A model generated the notes under the pieces. It had not been told where the DNA came from. It did not search any database and saw nothing but the letters and a program-made list of their open reading frames with translations. The position numbers and the translations under genes are program-made. Positions 24,341-33,803 of a stretch of 64,000 nucleotides of DNA are shown here, in pieces. How positions within the stretch are numbered: position 1 is the first letter of the stretch; each line of letters starts with the position of its first letter. This stretch comes from Streptomyces glomeratus (GTDB lineage: Bacteria; Actinomycetota; Actinomycetes; Streptomycetales; Streptomycetaceae). The stretch is from positions 1 to 64,000 of the forward strand of contig NZ_JAKEEB010000011.1 of assembly GCF_021462825.1 (NCBI RefSeq). Direction: 5' to 3'.

Positions 24341-26293
24341 ATGGCGATCGTGACGACGATCCGACGGGACGCGATGAGGCTGCCCGCGGCGGCTCTGGGA
24401 CCGGACAACCCACTGCCCCCGCTGCGGCCGCCCGACGACGTGCACCGCATCGAGGACCGAGGCAGAGAGAACCTGCCGCCCGACATGGCCCGGCAGCTCG
24501 GCTGTGCGCCCCTGCGCAGCCTGCTGCCCGTGCGCGTGCGGGACGGCTACGGCAGAGCGCGCGCCCCTCGGGAGATCGGCACCCTCGTGATCGAGAACGA
24601 CCGGCTGCGCGCCACCGTCCTGCCAGGCCTCGGCGGACGCGTCGCGTCGCTGTTCCACAAGCCCACCGGCCGTGAACTCCTCTACCGCAACCCCGTGTTC
24701 CAGCCCGCCTGCTTCGCGCTCAACGGCGCCTGGTTCTCCGGCGGTATCGAGTGGAACATCGGCGCAACCGGCCACACCACCCTCTCCTGTTCCCCCCTGC
24801 ACGCGGCCCGCGTCACCGCGCCCGACGGCGGGGAGATGCTGCGCCTGTGGGAGTGGGAGCGCCTGCGCGACCTGCCGTTCCAGGTCGACCTCTGGCTGCC
24901 GCAAGGCTCCGACTTCCTGTACGTCGGTGTGCGGATCCGCAATCCGCACGACCGGCCGGTGCCGGCCTACTGGTGGTCCAATACCGCCGTGCCGGAGGAG
25001 TGCCGGGTGCTCGCCCCCGCCGAGGAGGCCTACCACTTCGGCTACGAGCGCCGACTGCACCGGGTGCCGGTGCCGTCGTACGGCGGTGTGGACCGCACCT
25101 ACCCCGCGAACAGCGTCCATCCCGCCGACTGGTTCTACGAGGTGCCCGACGGGCGGCGGCGCTGGATCGCCGCGCTCGGCCAGGACGGCCACGGGCTGGT
25201 GCAGACGTCGACCGATGTGCTGCGCGGCCGGAAGCTGTTCGTCTGGGGCACGGGCACCGGCGGCCGCCGCTGGCAGGAGTGGCTCACCGAACCGGGCACC
25301 GGCGGCTACTGCGAGATCCAGGCCGGACTCGCCCGCACCCAGCTGGAACATATACCACTGGACGCGGAGAGCGAGGTGGCCTGGCTGGAGGCGTACGGGC
25401 CGCTGCACGCCGAACGGGAAGGGGACTGGGACCGCGTCGTGCGCGCGGCCGGGGCACGCCTGGAGGCCTGCCTGCCGCGCGAGCGCGTCGAGGGCGCCTA
25501 CGCGGCGTGGCGGCCGTACGCCGACGCCGAACCCGGTGAGGTGCTCGCCGCCGGTTCGGGCTGGGGCGCGCTCGAAGTGCTGCGCATGGGCGACAAGTTG
25601 CCGGGCACCCCGTTCGAGGAGGGGACGCTCGGCGATGCGCAGGCGCCCTGGCTGGAGCTGTTGCGGACCGGTTCCTTCCCCGAGGCGAGGCGGGCCGGGC
25701 CGCCCGGGGAGACGCTGGTGGCGCCGCACTGGCGGGACATGCTGGAGACCGCGCCCGCACTGCCGCTGACGGAATATCACCTGGGTATCGCCCAGTGGCA
25801 CGCGGGCGACCGCGCCCAGGCGGTGCGCAGTTGGGAGCGCGCGCTTCCTCTCGCCCCGTCCCTGTGGCCGTTGCTGCGCTGTCTCGCGGTGGCCGACCAG
25901 GAGGCCGGCCACCGCGAGCGCGCCGCCGACCGGTATGCCGAGGCCTTCGACGACCTGTGCCGGGAGCGTCGCGACGACGGGGAGACCTGGATGGCCGCCG
26001 GCGCGGCGCTCGGCCGCGAGACCCTGGAGGCGCTGCTGGCCGTGGGCCGCGCCCGGGACGCGCGCGCCGTGTGGCACCGCCTCCACCCCGTGACGCGAGA
26101 GCGCGGCCGCTTCCGGCTGATCGAGGCCCGGCTGCTGCTCGCGGAGGGCGATCGCGAGGCGGCGCGGGCCGTGTTCGAGGAGGGGTTCGAAGTCGCCGAC
26201 CTGCGGGAGGGCGCGGAGACGATCAGCGAGCTGTGGGCGCGGCTCACCGACGAGCCGCTGCCGGCGCGCTACGACTTCCGGATGCGGCCCTGA
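24341..26293 (+). CDS. DUF5107 domain protein with TPR-like tail
   Basis: A 650-residue protein. Residues from about 75 form a beta-rich sugar-mutarotase-like domain (LRATVLPGLGGRVASLFHKP, GGIEWNIG, YWWSNTAVPE), the pattern of DUF5107. The last third is helical and repeat-like (LTEYHLGIAQWHAGDRAQAV, LLRCLAVADQEAGHRERAAD), resembling TPR units. It probably binds or modifies carbohydrates, but no activity is known. ATG 24341 fits the start of the conserved part; the ribosome-binding site is weak. Confidence 0.82.
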   Translation: MAIVTTIRRDAMRLPAAALGPDNPLPPLRPPDDVHRIEDRGRENLPPDMARQLGCAPLRSLLPVRVRDGYGRARAPREIGTLVIENDRLRATVLPGLGGRVASLFHKPTGRELLYRNPVFQPACFALNGAWFSGGIEWNIGATGHTTLSCSPLHAARVTAPDGGEMLRLWEWERLRDLPFQVDLWLPQGSDFLYVGVRIRNPHDRPVPAYWWSNTAVPEECRVLAPAEEAYHFGYERRLHRVPVPSYGGVDRTYPANSVHPADWFYEVPDGRRRWIAALGQDGHGLVQTSTDVLRGRKLFVWGTGTGGRRWQEWLTEPGTGGYCEIQAGLARTQLEHIPLDAESEVAWLEAYGPLHAEREGDWDRVVRAAGARLEACLPRERVEGAYAAWRPYADAEPGEVLAAGSGWGALEVLRMGDKLPGTPFEEGTLGDAQAPWLELLRTGSFPEARRAGPPGETLVAPHWRDMLETAPALPLTEYHLGIAQWHAGDRAQAVRSWERALPLAPSLWPLLRCLAVADQEAGHRERAADRYAEAFDDLCRERRDDGETWMAAGAALGRETLEALLAVGRARDARAVWHRLHPVTRERGRFRLIEARLLLAEGDREAARAVFEEGFEVADLREGAETISELWARLTDEPLPARYDFRMRP

Positions 26294-26331
26294 CGGCGTC
26301 TGACAATCCCCGGGCGCGGATCGGACACTCC

Positions 26332-26685
26332 CTAGGCGGGCGGTCGGCGGTCCACGTACTCGTAGACCGTCCCGTCCGGATGCGCCGCGATCAGATTGCG
26401 GCCCGCAGGTGTGGGGACGGGGCCCGCGATGATACGGGCTCCGAGCCCGGTCAGCACGCGGTGGGCCTCGTCGACGTCCTCGACGGCGATCGTCGCCGCC
26501 ACCTTGCGCAGCAGCTCCAGTGCGGGCGCGGGGCCGCTCATCAGCAGGAAGCAGCCGACCGCGGCCACCTGGACACCACCGCGTTCGAAACGGAGAGCTC
26601 TGCCGCCCGCCAGACGTTCGTAGAAGGGGACCGCGGTCTCCAGGTCGTCGACGCAGACGCGTAGCGAGGCTCCCAGAATCTCCAT
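26332..26685 (-). CDS. VOC family (glyoxalase-like) protein
   Basis: A 117-residue single vicinal-oxygen-chelate domain: LRVCVDDLETAVPFYERLAGG at the start, ATIAVEDVDEAHRVLTGLGA in the middle and HPDGTVYEYVDRR at the end, where the Glu is a usual metal ligand. Family members isomerise, cleave or bind small molecules such as antibiotics. The ATG lies only 7 nt after a TAGGCT that could be a -10 box, so the transcript might be leaderless. It converges on the DUF5107 gene. Confidence 0.85.
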   Translation of the reverse strand: MEILGASLRVCVDDLETAVPFYERLAGGRALRFERGGVQVAAVGCFLLMSGPAPALELLRKVAATIAVEDVDEAHRVLTGLGARIIAGPVPTPAGRNLIAAHPDGTVYEYVDRRPPA

Positions 26686-26821
26686 GCGGACGAGCCTAGT
26701 TGGGACGTCCGGGAGAGGAGATCGTTTCCGCCGTATACACGCCACTTCTCCCCGGCATGGGTGTGTGCGGCAGGCGGGTGGCACGGCGTTATGCGCGCCC
26801 TTGCCCGGGTACCCGGCGCAC

Positions 26822-27313
26822 ATGAAGCGCTTGGATCATCTGGAACATCTGGACAAGCAGCTGGTCGACGAGCTGGCACAGGTGGCCCGGGAGGCCGTGC
26901 GTGACGAGCTGCGCGAACAGACGCGCAAGCAGCGTCGCACGGCCGCGCTGTACGCCGCGTCCGGTGCCACTGGTCTGTACGCGGGTGCCGCGCTGGCGCT
27001 CGCCGCCGGCCTGGCCCTGGCCCTCGGCCTGCCCGGCTGGGCCGCCGCGCTGGTCATGGCGGCGGTGCTGGGCGTGGGCGCCTATGTGCTGCGCGGTGCC
27101 GCCCGCTCCGGCGGCGGCCACCCGCACGGGACCGCATCCCACGGCGCCACGGGCCGTGTCGTCGGCGGTACGCCGCCCGCCGGGCCGTCCGGCGGCCACG
27201 GCATGCCGTACCCGCCGGTGCCGCCCGCAGCACCCGGGAACCCGGTGACGGGTGACCCTGTGCCGGGCATGCCGGAAGCCGACCCGGACATACCGCGCCG
27301 CCGGGGTCGGTGA
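26822..27313 (+). CDS. Phage-holin-family (DUF1469-like) membrane protein
   Basis: A 163-residue protein. An amphipathic, charged N-terminus (LDKQLVDELAQVAREAVRDELREQT) precedes two close membrane segments (about residues 41-64 and 68-85) and a glycine/proline-rich cytoplasmic or exported tail. The arrangement matches the actinobacterial putative holin superfamily III proteins, which in chromosomes are probably envelope proteins rather than phage holins. The SDR gene begins 3 nt after the stop. Confidence 0.75.
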   Translation: MKRLDHLEHLDKQLVDELAQVAREAVRDELREQTRKQRRTAALYAASGATGLYAGAALALAAGLALALGLPGWAAALVMAAVLGVGAYVLRGAARSGGGHPHGTASHGATGRVVGGTPPAGPSGGHGMPYPPVPPAAPGNPVTGDPVPGMPEADPDIPRRRGR

Positions 27314-27316
27314 GCG

Positions 27317-28363
27317 ATGGCCAGGGCGTGGTCGCGAGCCATGACAGGGCGCCGCAGGGCGGTCGTGGTGACCGGGGCGAGTGGTGGAGTGGGCCGGGCC
27401 ACGGCCGTGGCCTTCGCCGCCCGCGGAGACAGGGTCGCCCTGCTCGCCCGCGGCCGCGAGGGCCTCGGCGCGGCCGCGGAGGAGGTGCGGCGCGTCGGCG
27501 GTGAGGCGCTCGTCGTGCCCGTCGACGTGGCGGACGCGAGAGCGGTCGAGGACGCCGCGCAGCAGGTCGCCGACGCGTTCGGGCGGATCGACGTCTGGGT
27601 CAACAACGCGTTTACGGGCGTCTTCGCGCGGTTCACCGACATCGCGCCGGACGAGTTCCGCCGCGTCACCGAAGTGACGTACCTCGGTTATGTGTTCGGC
27701 ACCCGGGCCGCCCTGCGGCACATGCGTCCCGCGAACCACGGGACGATCGTCCAGGTCGGCTCCGCGCTCGCGTACCGGGGGATACCGCTCCAGTCGGCGT
27801 ACTGCGGTGCCAAGCATGCCATCCAGGGGTTCAACGAGTCCCTGCGCTGCGAACTGATGCACGAACGGTCGCGGGTGCGGACGACGATGGTGCAGCTGCC
27901 GGCCCTGAACACCCCGCAGTTCGACTGGGTGCTGAACCGGATGCCGGGGCGGGCCAGGCCGGTGGCGCCGGTCTACCAGCCGGAGGTGGCGGCACGCGCG
28001 ATCGTGCATGCGGCCGGGCACGCCAGGCGCCGGGAGTACTGGGTGGGCGGATCGACGGTGGCCACTCTGATCGCCAACGCGGTGGCCCCCGGGCTGCTGG
28101 ACCGGTACCTCGCACGCACCGGGTTCGACGCCCAGCAGGACGCGCGGGACAAGGCGCGGCACGACGGGGCGGGGAATCTGTGGACTCCCGCGGACGGCCC
28201 GCACGGCCATGACTTCGGGGCGCACGGACGCTTCGACGCGGAGTCCCAGCCGGGGAGCGCCGAGGAATGGATCTCCCGCAACCGGGCCAGGATCGGTGCC
28301 GGCCTGCTGGCCGGCGGCCTGGGCGCCGCGGTGACAGCCGAGGCCCTGCGCCGCCGCGGCTGA
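27317..28363 (+). CDS. SDR family oxidoreductase with extended C-terminus
   Basis: A 348-residue short-chain dehydrogenase. The cofactor motif TGASGGVG is at 19-26, NNA in WVNNAFTGVF, the catalytic Ser in VGSALAY and the YxxxK motif in SAYCGAKHA. The normal SDR core ends near residue 250; the extra 100 residues contain a hydrophilic stretch and a final ARIGAGLLAGGLGAAV segment that may touch the membrane. This layout is common in actinobacterial stress loci. Substrate unknown. M9 is an alternative start. Confidence 0.88.
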   Translation: MARAWSRAMTGRRRAVVVTGASGGVGRATAVAFAARGDRVALLARGREGLGAAAEEVRRVGGEALVVPVDVADARAVEDAAQQVADAFGRIDVWVNNAFTGVFARFTDIAPDEFRRVTEVTYLGYVFGTRAALRHMRPANHGTIVQVGSALAYRGIPLQSAYCGAKHAIQGFNESLRCELMHERSRVRTTMVQLPALNTPQFDWVLNRMPGRARPVAPVYQPEVAARAIVHAAGHARRREYWVGGSTVATLIANAVAPGLLDRYLARTGFDAQQDARDKARHDGAGNLWTPADGPHGHDFGAHGRFDAESQPGSAEEWISRNRARIGAGLLAGGLGAAVTAEALRRRG

Positions 28364-28367
28364 CGGT

Positions 28368-28416
28368 GGGGCCGGGGACGGGGCGATCTCGTGCGCCAAG
28401 CCCCGCCTCCGGCCCC
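28368..28416 (+). terminator. Strong terminator after the SDR gene
   Basis: Arms 28368-28384 and 28400-28416 pair at 15 of 17 positions around a 15-nt loop, starting 5 nt after the SDR stop. It separates this gene from the convergent F420-dependent enzyme. Nothing else is visible in 28417-28534. Confidence 0.7.
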
Positions 28417-28534
28417 AGGTCGCCTCAGGTCCCAGGCCCACCCGGCCGTGCTCCCTCCCGGCGCCACCGGGAAGCCGAAGCCTGGGCAGCCCCCGGCGCA
28501 ACGACGGCGGGCGCTAGGACGGCGCCCGAGCGTC

Positions 28535-29491
28535 TCAACGCGGCAGCTGCGGCAGCACCTTGGTGCGGTAGAAGTCGAAGAAACCGCGCTGGTCGGGGCC
28601 GATCTGGTTGACGTAGACCCGGTCGAAGCCCGCGTCGACGAACGCGGACAGCGCGGCCACGTGCTCGTCCACGTCGTCCCCGCACACCCGGTTCTCGCGC
28701 ACCGTCTCCTCGGTGATCAGCTGCTGCAACTGCTCGAAGTGCTTCGGCGAGGGCAGCACCTGCCCCATCTCGCCGGGCAGCAGCTCGTTGGCCCACAGCC
28801 TGCGCACCGTACGGACGGCCTCGTCCCGGTCGGTGCCGTAGCAGACCTTCGCACCGCCGCTCACCGGCTTGGCGCCACCCCCGCCCTTGCGGAACTGCGC
28901 CACCATCGACTCCTGCGGCATCATGGTGATGTATCCGTCGCCGATCCGGGCCGCGAGCGAGGTCGCCGCGGGCCCGAAGCCGGAGATGTCGATGGGGACG
29001 GGCTCGTCGGGGACCGTGTAGAGGCGGGCGTTCTCCACCGTGTAGTGGGTGCCGTGGTGGGTGACCTCCTCGCCGGTGAACAGCCGGCGCATCACCTGGA
29101 TGGCCTCCTCCAGCATCTCCAGACGCACGCTCGTGGGCGGCCAGCGGTCGCCGAGGATGTGCTCGTTGAGCGCCTCGCCCGAGCCGACTCCCAGCCGGAA
29201 GCGGCCGCCGGTCATCACCGCGCTGGTCGCGGCGGCCTGCGCCACCACCGCGGGATGCATCCGCACCGTCGGGCAGGTCACCGCGGTCTCGACCGGCAGC
29301 GACACGGCCTCCGAGATGGCACCGATCACCGACCAGACGAAGGGGCTCTGGCCCTGCGCGTCGTTCCACGGGTGGTAGTGGTCCGAGATCCACAGCGCCT
29401 GGAATCCGGCCTGCTCGGCCATCCGCGCCTGCTCGATCAGAGCGGCGGGGCCGAACTCCTCACACGAGAGGAAATAGCCGTACTCGGTCAT
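28535..29491 (-). CDS. F420-dependent LLM-class oxidoreductase (TIGR03557 type)
   Basis: A 318-residue luciferase-like monooxygenase-fold enzyme. ISDHYHPWNDAQGQSPFVWSV, RFRLGVGSGEALNEHI and DGYITMMPQ match the F420-dependent glucose-6-phosphate dehydrogenase-like group that uses deazaflavin F420 for hydride transfer. The substrate is unknown. GGAGG 6 nt before the ATG sets the start. It is divergent from the NDH-2 gene; a GTTT-N15-GGTTAC motif in the gap fits a sigma-B-type promoter. Confidence 0.9.
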   Translation of the reverse strand: MTEYGYFLSCEEFGPAALIEQARMAEQAGFQALWISDHYHPWNDAQGQSPFVWSVIGAISEAVSLPVETAVTCPTVRMHPAVVAQAAATSAVMTGGRFRLGVGSGEALNEHILGDRWPPTSVRLEMLEEAIQVMRRLFTGEEVTHHGTHYTVENARLYTVPDEPVPIDISGFGPAATSLAARIGDGYITMMPQESMVAQFRKGGGGAKPVSGGAKVCYGTDRDEAVRTVRRLWANELLPGEMGQVLPSPKHFEQLQQLITEETVRENRVCGDDVDEHVAALSAFVDAGFDRVYVNQIGPDQRGFFDFYRTKVLPQLPR

Positions 29492-29535
29492 GAAGAACCT
29501 CCGGGACGGGGCTTACCGCGTCGGTCTCCGGCCGG

Positions 29536-29560
29536 GTAACCGTGCGGATGGGGGCGAAAC
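29536..29560 (-). promoter_or_regulatory. Candidate sigma-B-type promoter of the F420 enzyme
   Basis: Minus strand GTTT (29560-29557), 15-nt spacer, GGTTAC (29541-29536). The consensus as I know it for S. coelicolor SigB is GNNT-N14-16-GGGTAY, so the -10 box has one mismatch. It lies 45 nt from the start codon. Confidence 0.4.
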
Positions 29561-29574
29561 GCCGGGGCTGCCGG

Positions 29575-29598
29575 GTTTGGGTGCCCCGACCCGGGAAA
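29575..29598 (+). promoter_or_regulatory. Weak sigma-B-type promoter candidate of the NDH-2 operon
   Basis: GTTT (29575-29578), 14-nt spacer, GGGAAA (29593-29598). Two bases in the -10 box deviate from GGGTAY, so this is a weaker match than the ones at 43-46 kb. It lies 75 nt before the GTG of NDH-2. Confidence 0.28.
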
Positions 29599-29672
29599 CG
29601 CGGAAGGTCTCCACGGGTGGCATTCGTGCGCCCGCCAGGCAGACGTACGCGCGACCACGCCGGAGGCGAAAC

Positions 29673-31025
29673 GTGAGTCGACCTCGCATCCTCATCGTCG
29701 GTGCCGGATTCGCCGGCTACCGCACGGCACGCACCCTCTCCCGGCTGACCCGGAACCGGGCCGAGATCACCCTGCTCAACCCGACGGACTACTTTCTGTA
29801 TCTGCCCCTGCTGCCCCAGGTCGCGGCGGGCATCCTGGAGCCGCGGCGCGTCGCCGTCCCCCTCGCCGGCACACTGCGCCATGTTCGCCTGGTGCTCGGC
29901 GAGGCCGACGGTGTCGATCTCGACGCGCGCACGGTTCACTACACCGACCCCGAGGGCCAGGGCGGCACCCTCGGCTACGACCGGCTGGTGCTCGCCGTCG
30001 GCAGCGTGAACAAGCTGCTGCCCGTTCCCGGCGTAGCCGAGAACGCCCATGGCTTCCGGGGACTGCCCGAGGCGCTCTACCTGCGCGACCACGTGACCCG
30101 CCAGGTGGAGCTGGCCGCCGCGGCCGACGAGCCCAAGAGCTGCGCCTCCCGCTGCACCTTCGTGGTGGTCGGCGCCGGTTACACCGGCACCGAACTCGCC
30201 GCGCAGGGCAAGCTGTTCACCGACGCCCTGGTGCGCAGGCAGCCGCTGCGCGCGGGCATGCGCCCGCGCTGGCTGCTGCTGGACATCGCGCCCCGCGTGC
30301 TGCCGGAGATGGACGAACGGCTCTCCCGCACCGCCGACCGCGTCCTGCGTCGCCGCGGTGTCGACGTACGGATGGGAGTCTCCGTGAAGGAGGCGACCCA
30401 CGACGGAGTCCTGCTGACGGACGGGGAGTTCGTCGACAGCCGCACCCTGGTGTGGTGTGTCGGCGTACGGCCCGACCCGCTCGTCAGCAGCCTCGGACGG
30501 CCCCTGGAACGCGGCCGGCTGCTGGTCGACCCGTACTTGCAGGTGCCGGGTCACCCCGACGTGTTCGCCTGTGGGGACGCGGCCGCCGTGCCCGATCTCG
30601 CCAAGCCCGGCCAGTACACGCCGATGACGGCGCAGCACGCCTGGCGGCACGGCAAGGTCGCCGCCGTCAACGTCGCGGCCTCGCTGGGCATCGGCAGCCG
30701 GCGTCCCTACCGCCACCGCGACCTGGGCTTCGTCGTGGACCTCGGCGGCGTGCAGGCCGCCGCCAACCCGCTCGGGATCCCCCTGTCCGGGCCGCTCGCG
30801 GGAGCCGTCACCCGTGGTTACCACCTCGCGGCGATGCCCGCGAACCGCATCCGGGTCGCCGCCGACTGGCTCCTGGAGACCGTACTGCCTCGCCAGGACG
30901 TCCAGTTGGGGCTGGTCCGCTCCTGGAACGTGCCGCTGGACAGCGCGTCGCCCGAACTGGCCCGCGTGCCGGGAGCCCCCGCACAGTCCGGTACGGAGAA
31001 ATCCGGTACGGAGGAACCTCGATGA
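29673..31025 (+). CDS. Type II NADH dehydrogenase-like FAD oxidoreductase
   Basis: A 450-residue two-dinucleotide-fold flavoprotein. FAD binds at ILIVGAGFAGYRTA, NAD(P)H at FVVVGAGYTGTELA, and the second FAD motif is FACGDAAAVPD. The YFLYLPLLPQVAAGILEPR stretch is typical of NDH-2, which passes electrons from NADH to menaquinone at the membrane without pumping protons. GTG 29673 is set by GGAGG 6 nt upstream. The stop overlaps the transketolase start (ATGA), so redox and pentose-phosphate functions are translationally coupled. Confidence 0.9.
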   Translation: MSRPRILIVGAGFAGYRTARTLSRLTRNRAEITLLNPTDYFLYLPLLPQVAAGILEPRRVAVPLAGTLRHVRLVLGEADGVDLDARTVHYTDPEGQGGTLGYDRLVLAVGSVNKLLPVPGVAENAHGFRGLPEALYLRDHVTRQVELAAAADEPKSCASRCTFVVVGAGYTGTELAAQGKLFTDALVRRQPLRAGMRPRWLLLDIAPRVLPEMDERLSRTADRVLRRRGVDVRMGVSVKEATHDGVLLTDGEFVDSRTLVWCVGVRPDPLVSSLGRPLERGRLLVDPYLQVPGHPDVFACGDAAAVPDLAKPGQYTPMTAQHAWRHGKVAAVNVAASLGIGSRRPYRHRDLGFVVDLGGVQAAANPLGIPLSGPLAGAVTRGYHLAAMPANRIRVAADWLLETVLPRQDVQLGLVRSWNVPLDSASPELARVPGAPAQSGTEKSGTEEPR

Positions 31026-32869
31026 ACACACGTCAGCTCACCGAACTCGCCCAGCAACTGCGCGTCGACAGCGTGCGCGCCGCCGCCGCGGCGGGCTCCG
31101 GGCACCCGACCTCCTCGATGTCCGCGGCGGACCTGATGGCCGTCCTGCTGGCCCACCACCTCCGCTACGACTTCGAACGCCCCGCCCACCTCGGCAACGA
31201 CCGGTTCATCCTCTCCAAGGGGCACGCCTCGCCCCTGCTGTACGCCGCCTACAAGGCCGCCGGGGCCATCAACGAGACCGAGCTGCTCACCTTCCGCAAG
31301 CTCGGCAGCCGGCTCGAAGGACATCCCACGCCCCGCCGGCTGCCCTGGGTCGAGACGGCCACCGGCTCCCTCGGCCAGGGGCTGCCCGTCGGGGTCGGTG
31401 TCGCCCTGGCCGAACAGCGGCTCGACCGCACCGGCTACCGCGTATGGGTGCTGTGCGGCGACAGCGAGCTGGCCGAGGGATCCGTGTGGGAGGCCGCCGA
31501 GCACGCCGGGTTCGAACATCTGGACAACCTGATCGCGATCGTCGACGTGAACCGGCTGGGCCAGCGCGGACCCACCCGCCACGGCCACGACCTCGACGCC
31601 TACGCGCGCCGCTTCAAGGCCTTCGACTGGCACACCGTCGAGGTCGACGGGCACGACGTCGAGGCCATCGACCGCGCCTACGCCGAGGCCGAGTCCACCA
31701 CCGGGCAGCCGACCGTGATCCTCGCACGCACCCTGAAAGGCAAGGGCGTCGCCGCCGTCCAGGACCGCGAGGGCCAGCACGGCAAGCCGCTGCCGGACGC
31801 CGACGAGGCGATCGAGGAACTCGGTGGCGTACGGAATCTGCACGTCGAGGTCCAGCCGCCGCCGACCGCCCGTGTGCTGCACGCGGTCCAGGGCGGCCAT
31901 CTGGAGCTGCCGCGCTACGACATCGGCGACCAGGTCCCCACCCGGGACGCCTACGGCCAGGCGCTCGCCGCGCTCGGCAGCGCACGCGGCGACGTCGTCG
32001 CCCTGGACGGCGAGGTCGGCGACTCCACACGCACCGAGTACTTCGCCAAGGACCACCCCGAACGCTACTTCGAGTGCTATATCGCCGAACAGCTGATGGT
32101 GGCCGCCGCCGTCGGTATGGCCACGCGCGGCTGGGTGCCCTACGCCTCCTCGTTCGCCGCGTTCCTCACCCGCGCCCACGACTTCGTCCGTATGGCCTCC
32201 ATCAGCGGCTCCGGCATCAACCTCGTGGGCTCGCACGCCGGTTGCGCCATCGGCGAGGACGGGCCCTCGCAGATGGGCCTCGAGGACCTCGCGATGTTCC
32301 GCGCCGTGTACGGCTCCACCGTCCTGTACCCGTGCGACGCCAACCAGACGGCCAAGCTCGTCGCCGGCATGGCGGGCCGCGAGGGCATCCGCTATCTGCG
32401 GACCACCCGGGGCAAGACCCCGGTCATCTACGGCCCCACCGAGGAGTTCCCGATCGGCGGCAGCAAGGTGCTGCGCGCCTCCGCCGAGGACCGGCTCACC
32501 CTGGTCGCCGCGGGCGTCACCCTCCACGAGGCGCTGAAGGCCGCCGACGCCCTCGCCGAGCACGGCATCCGCGTACGGGTCGTCGACCTGTACTCGGTCA
32601 AGCCCGTCGACCGCGCCACCCTGCGCGAGGCCGCCGAACGCACCGGATGCCTCCTCACCGTCGAGGACCACCGGGAGGAGGGCGGCCTGGGCGACGCGGT
32701 CCTCGACGCCTTCCTCGACGGACGGCCCGTACCGCGTCTGGTGCGCCTCGCGGTCCGTACGATGCCCGGCTCGGCGGCGCCCGCCGAGCAGCTGCACGCC
32801 GCGGGCATCGACGCGGAGTCCATCGCCGCCGCGGCCCGGCTGCTCGTGGAACACGCCGTGGTGCCGTGA
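31022..32869 (+). CDS. tkt: Transketolase
   Basis: A 615-residue single-chain transketolase, shorter than the 660-700 usual for bacterial TktA. GSGHPTSSMSAAD, SKGHASPLLYAAYKAAG and the thiamine-diphosphate motif GDSELAEGSVWEAAEHAGF...N fill the N-terminal half; the catalytic Glu is in YIAEQLMVAAAVGMA and the C-terminal domain has VVDLYSVKPVD. It transfers two-carbon units in the non-oxidative pentose phosphate path. Being next to stress genes, it is probably a second, condition-specific isozyme. Confidence 0.93.
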   Translation: MNTRQLTELAQQLRVDSVRAAAAAGSGHPTSSMSAADLMAVLLAHHLRYDFERPAHLGNDRFILSKGHASPLLYAAYKAAGAINETELLTFRKLGSRLEGHPTPRRLPWVETATGSLGQGLPVGVGVALAEQRLDRTGYRVWVLCGDSELAEGSVWEAAEHAGFEHLDNLIAIVDVNRLGQRGPTRHGHDLDAYARRFKAFDWHTVEVDGHDVEAIDRAYAEAESTTGQPTVILARTLKGKGVAAVQDREGQHGKPLPDADEAIEELGGVRNLHVEVQPPPTARVLHAVQGGHLELPRYDIGDQVPTRDAYGQALAALGSARGDVVALDGEVGDSTRTEYFAKDHPERYFECYIAEQLMVAAAVGMATRGWVPYASSFAAFLTRAHDFVRMASISGSGINLVGSHAGCAIGEDGPSQMGLEDLAMFRAVYGSTVLYPCDANQTAKLVAGMAGREGIRYLRTTRGKTPVIYGPTEEFPIGGSKVLRASAEDRLTLVAAGVTLHEALKAADALAEHGIRVRVVDLYSVKPVDRATLREAAERTGCLLTVEDHREEGGLGDAVLDAFLDGRPVPRLVRLAVRTMPGSAAPAEQLHAAGIDAESIAAAARLLVEHAVVP

Positions 32870-32882
32870 CCGAAGGAGCGCG

Positions 32883-33803
32883 ATGACCAGCACGCGGACC
32901 GTGCGGGCGGGCCGCCGCACACTGGAGGTCCACCGTCCGGACAAGGTGCTGTTCCCCGGCGACGGGAGCGGCAAGGAGTACACCAAGGCCGACCTCGTCG
33001 ACTACTACCTCTCCGTCGCCCCCTGGATGCTGCCCCATCTGCGGGGACGCCCCCTGATGCTGGAACGGCACCCGGACGGTGTCCGCGGCCCCCGCTTCAT
33101 GCAGAAGAACACTCCCGACCACTACCCGGACTGGGTCCACCGCGTCGAGCTGCCCAAGGAGGGCGGCACCGTCTGCCACACCGTCTGCGACGACACCGCC
33201 ACCCTGGTGTACCTCGCCGACCAGGCCTGTCTCACCCTGCACCGCTGGCTCTCCCGCGCCGACCGGCCGGAGCGGCCCGACCGGCTGGTGTTCGACCTCG
33301 ATCCGGCGGAGGACGACTTCGGCCAAGTACGGCACGCGGCACGGCTGGTGGGGGAGCTGCTCGATGAACTGGGGCTGCCCTCGGGCCTGATGACCACTGG
33401 TTCGCGCGGCCTGCACGTCGTGGTGCCGCTCGCCGGTTCCCCCGGCTTCGACGAGGTACGGAAGTTCGCCAGGGACTTGGCCGACACCCTCGCCGCCGCA
33501 CACCCCGACCAGCTCACCACCGCGACCCTCAAGAAGGACCGCGGCGACCGCCTCTACCTCGATGTGCAGCGCAACGCGTACGCGCAGACCGCCGTCGCCC
33601 CCTTCGCCGTCCGTGCTCTGCCCGGCGCCCCGGTCGCCGCACCCCTGACATGGGATCAGCTGGACGACCATGACGTCCACGCGCGCCGCTGGACCATCGC
33701 CGACGCGGTGGAGCAGGCACGCACCAAGCCCTGGGCGGACCTGCCGGGCAGAGCACGCTCCCTCGGCCCCGCCCGTCGGCGTCTCGAGGCGCTGCGGGGC
33801 TGA
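32883..33803 (+). CDS. ligD: LigD-type primase-polymerase (NHEJ polymerase domain)
   Basis: A 306-residue stand-alone archaeo-eukaryotic primase-like polymerase. VHRPDKVLFPGDG opens the domain; VFDLDPAEDDF carries the catalytic D-x-D, and TTGSRGLHVVVPL with DRLYLDVQRNAYAQTAVAPFAVR completes the active site. In bacterial end joining this module adds ribonucleotides at DNA breaks together with Ku and a ligase. No ku or ligase gene is in the window. GGAG lies 4-5 nt before the ATG, and it is probably cotranscribed with the transketolase. Confidence 0.92.
   Translation: MTSTRTVRAGRRTLEVHRPDKVLFPGDGSGKEYTKADLVDYYLSVAPWMLPHLRGRPLMLERHPDGVRGPRFMQKNTPDHYPDWVHRVELPKEGGTVCHTVCDDTATLVYLADQACLTLHRWLSRADRPERPDRLVFDLDPAEDDFGQVRHAARLVGELLDELGLPSGLMTTGSRGLHVVVPLAGSPGFDEVRKFARDLADTLAAAHPDQLTTATLKKDRGDRLYLDVQRNAYAQTAVAPFAVRALPGAPVAAPLTWDQLDDHDVHARRWTIADAVEQARTKPWADLPGRARSLGPARRRLEALRG

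Noticed and set aside
26822..27313. Phage holin as evidence of a prophage
   Set aside because: No lysin, capsid or integrase genes lie nearby; this protein type is a normal chromosomal membrane protein in actinobacteria.
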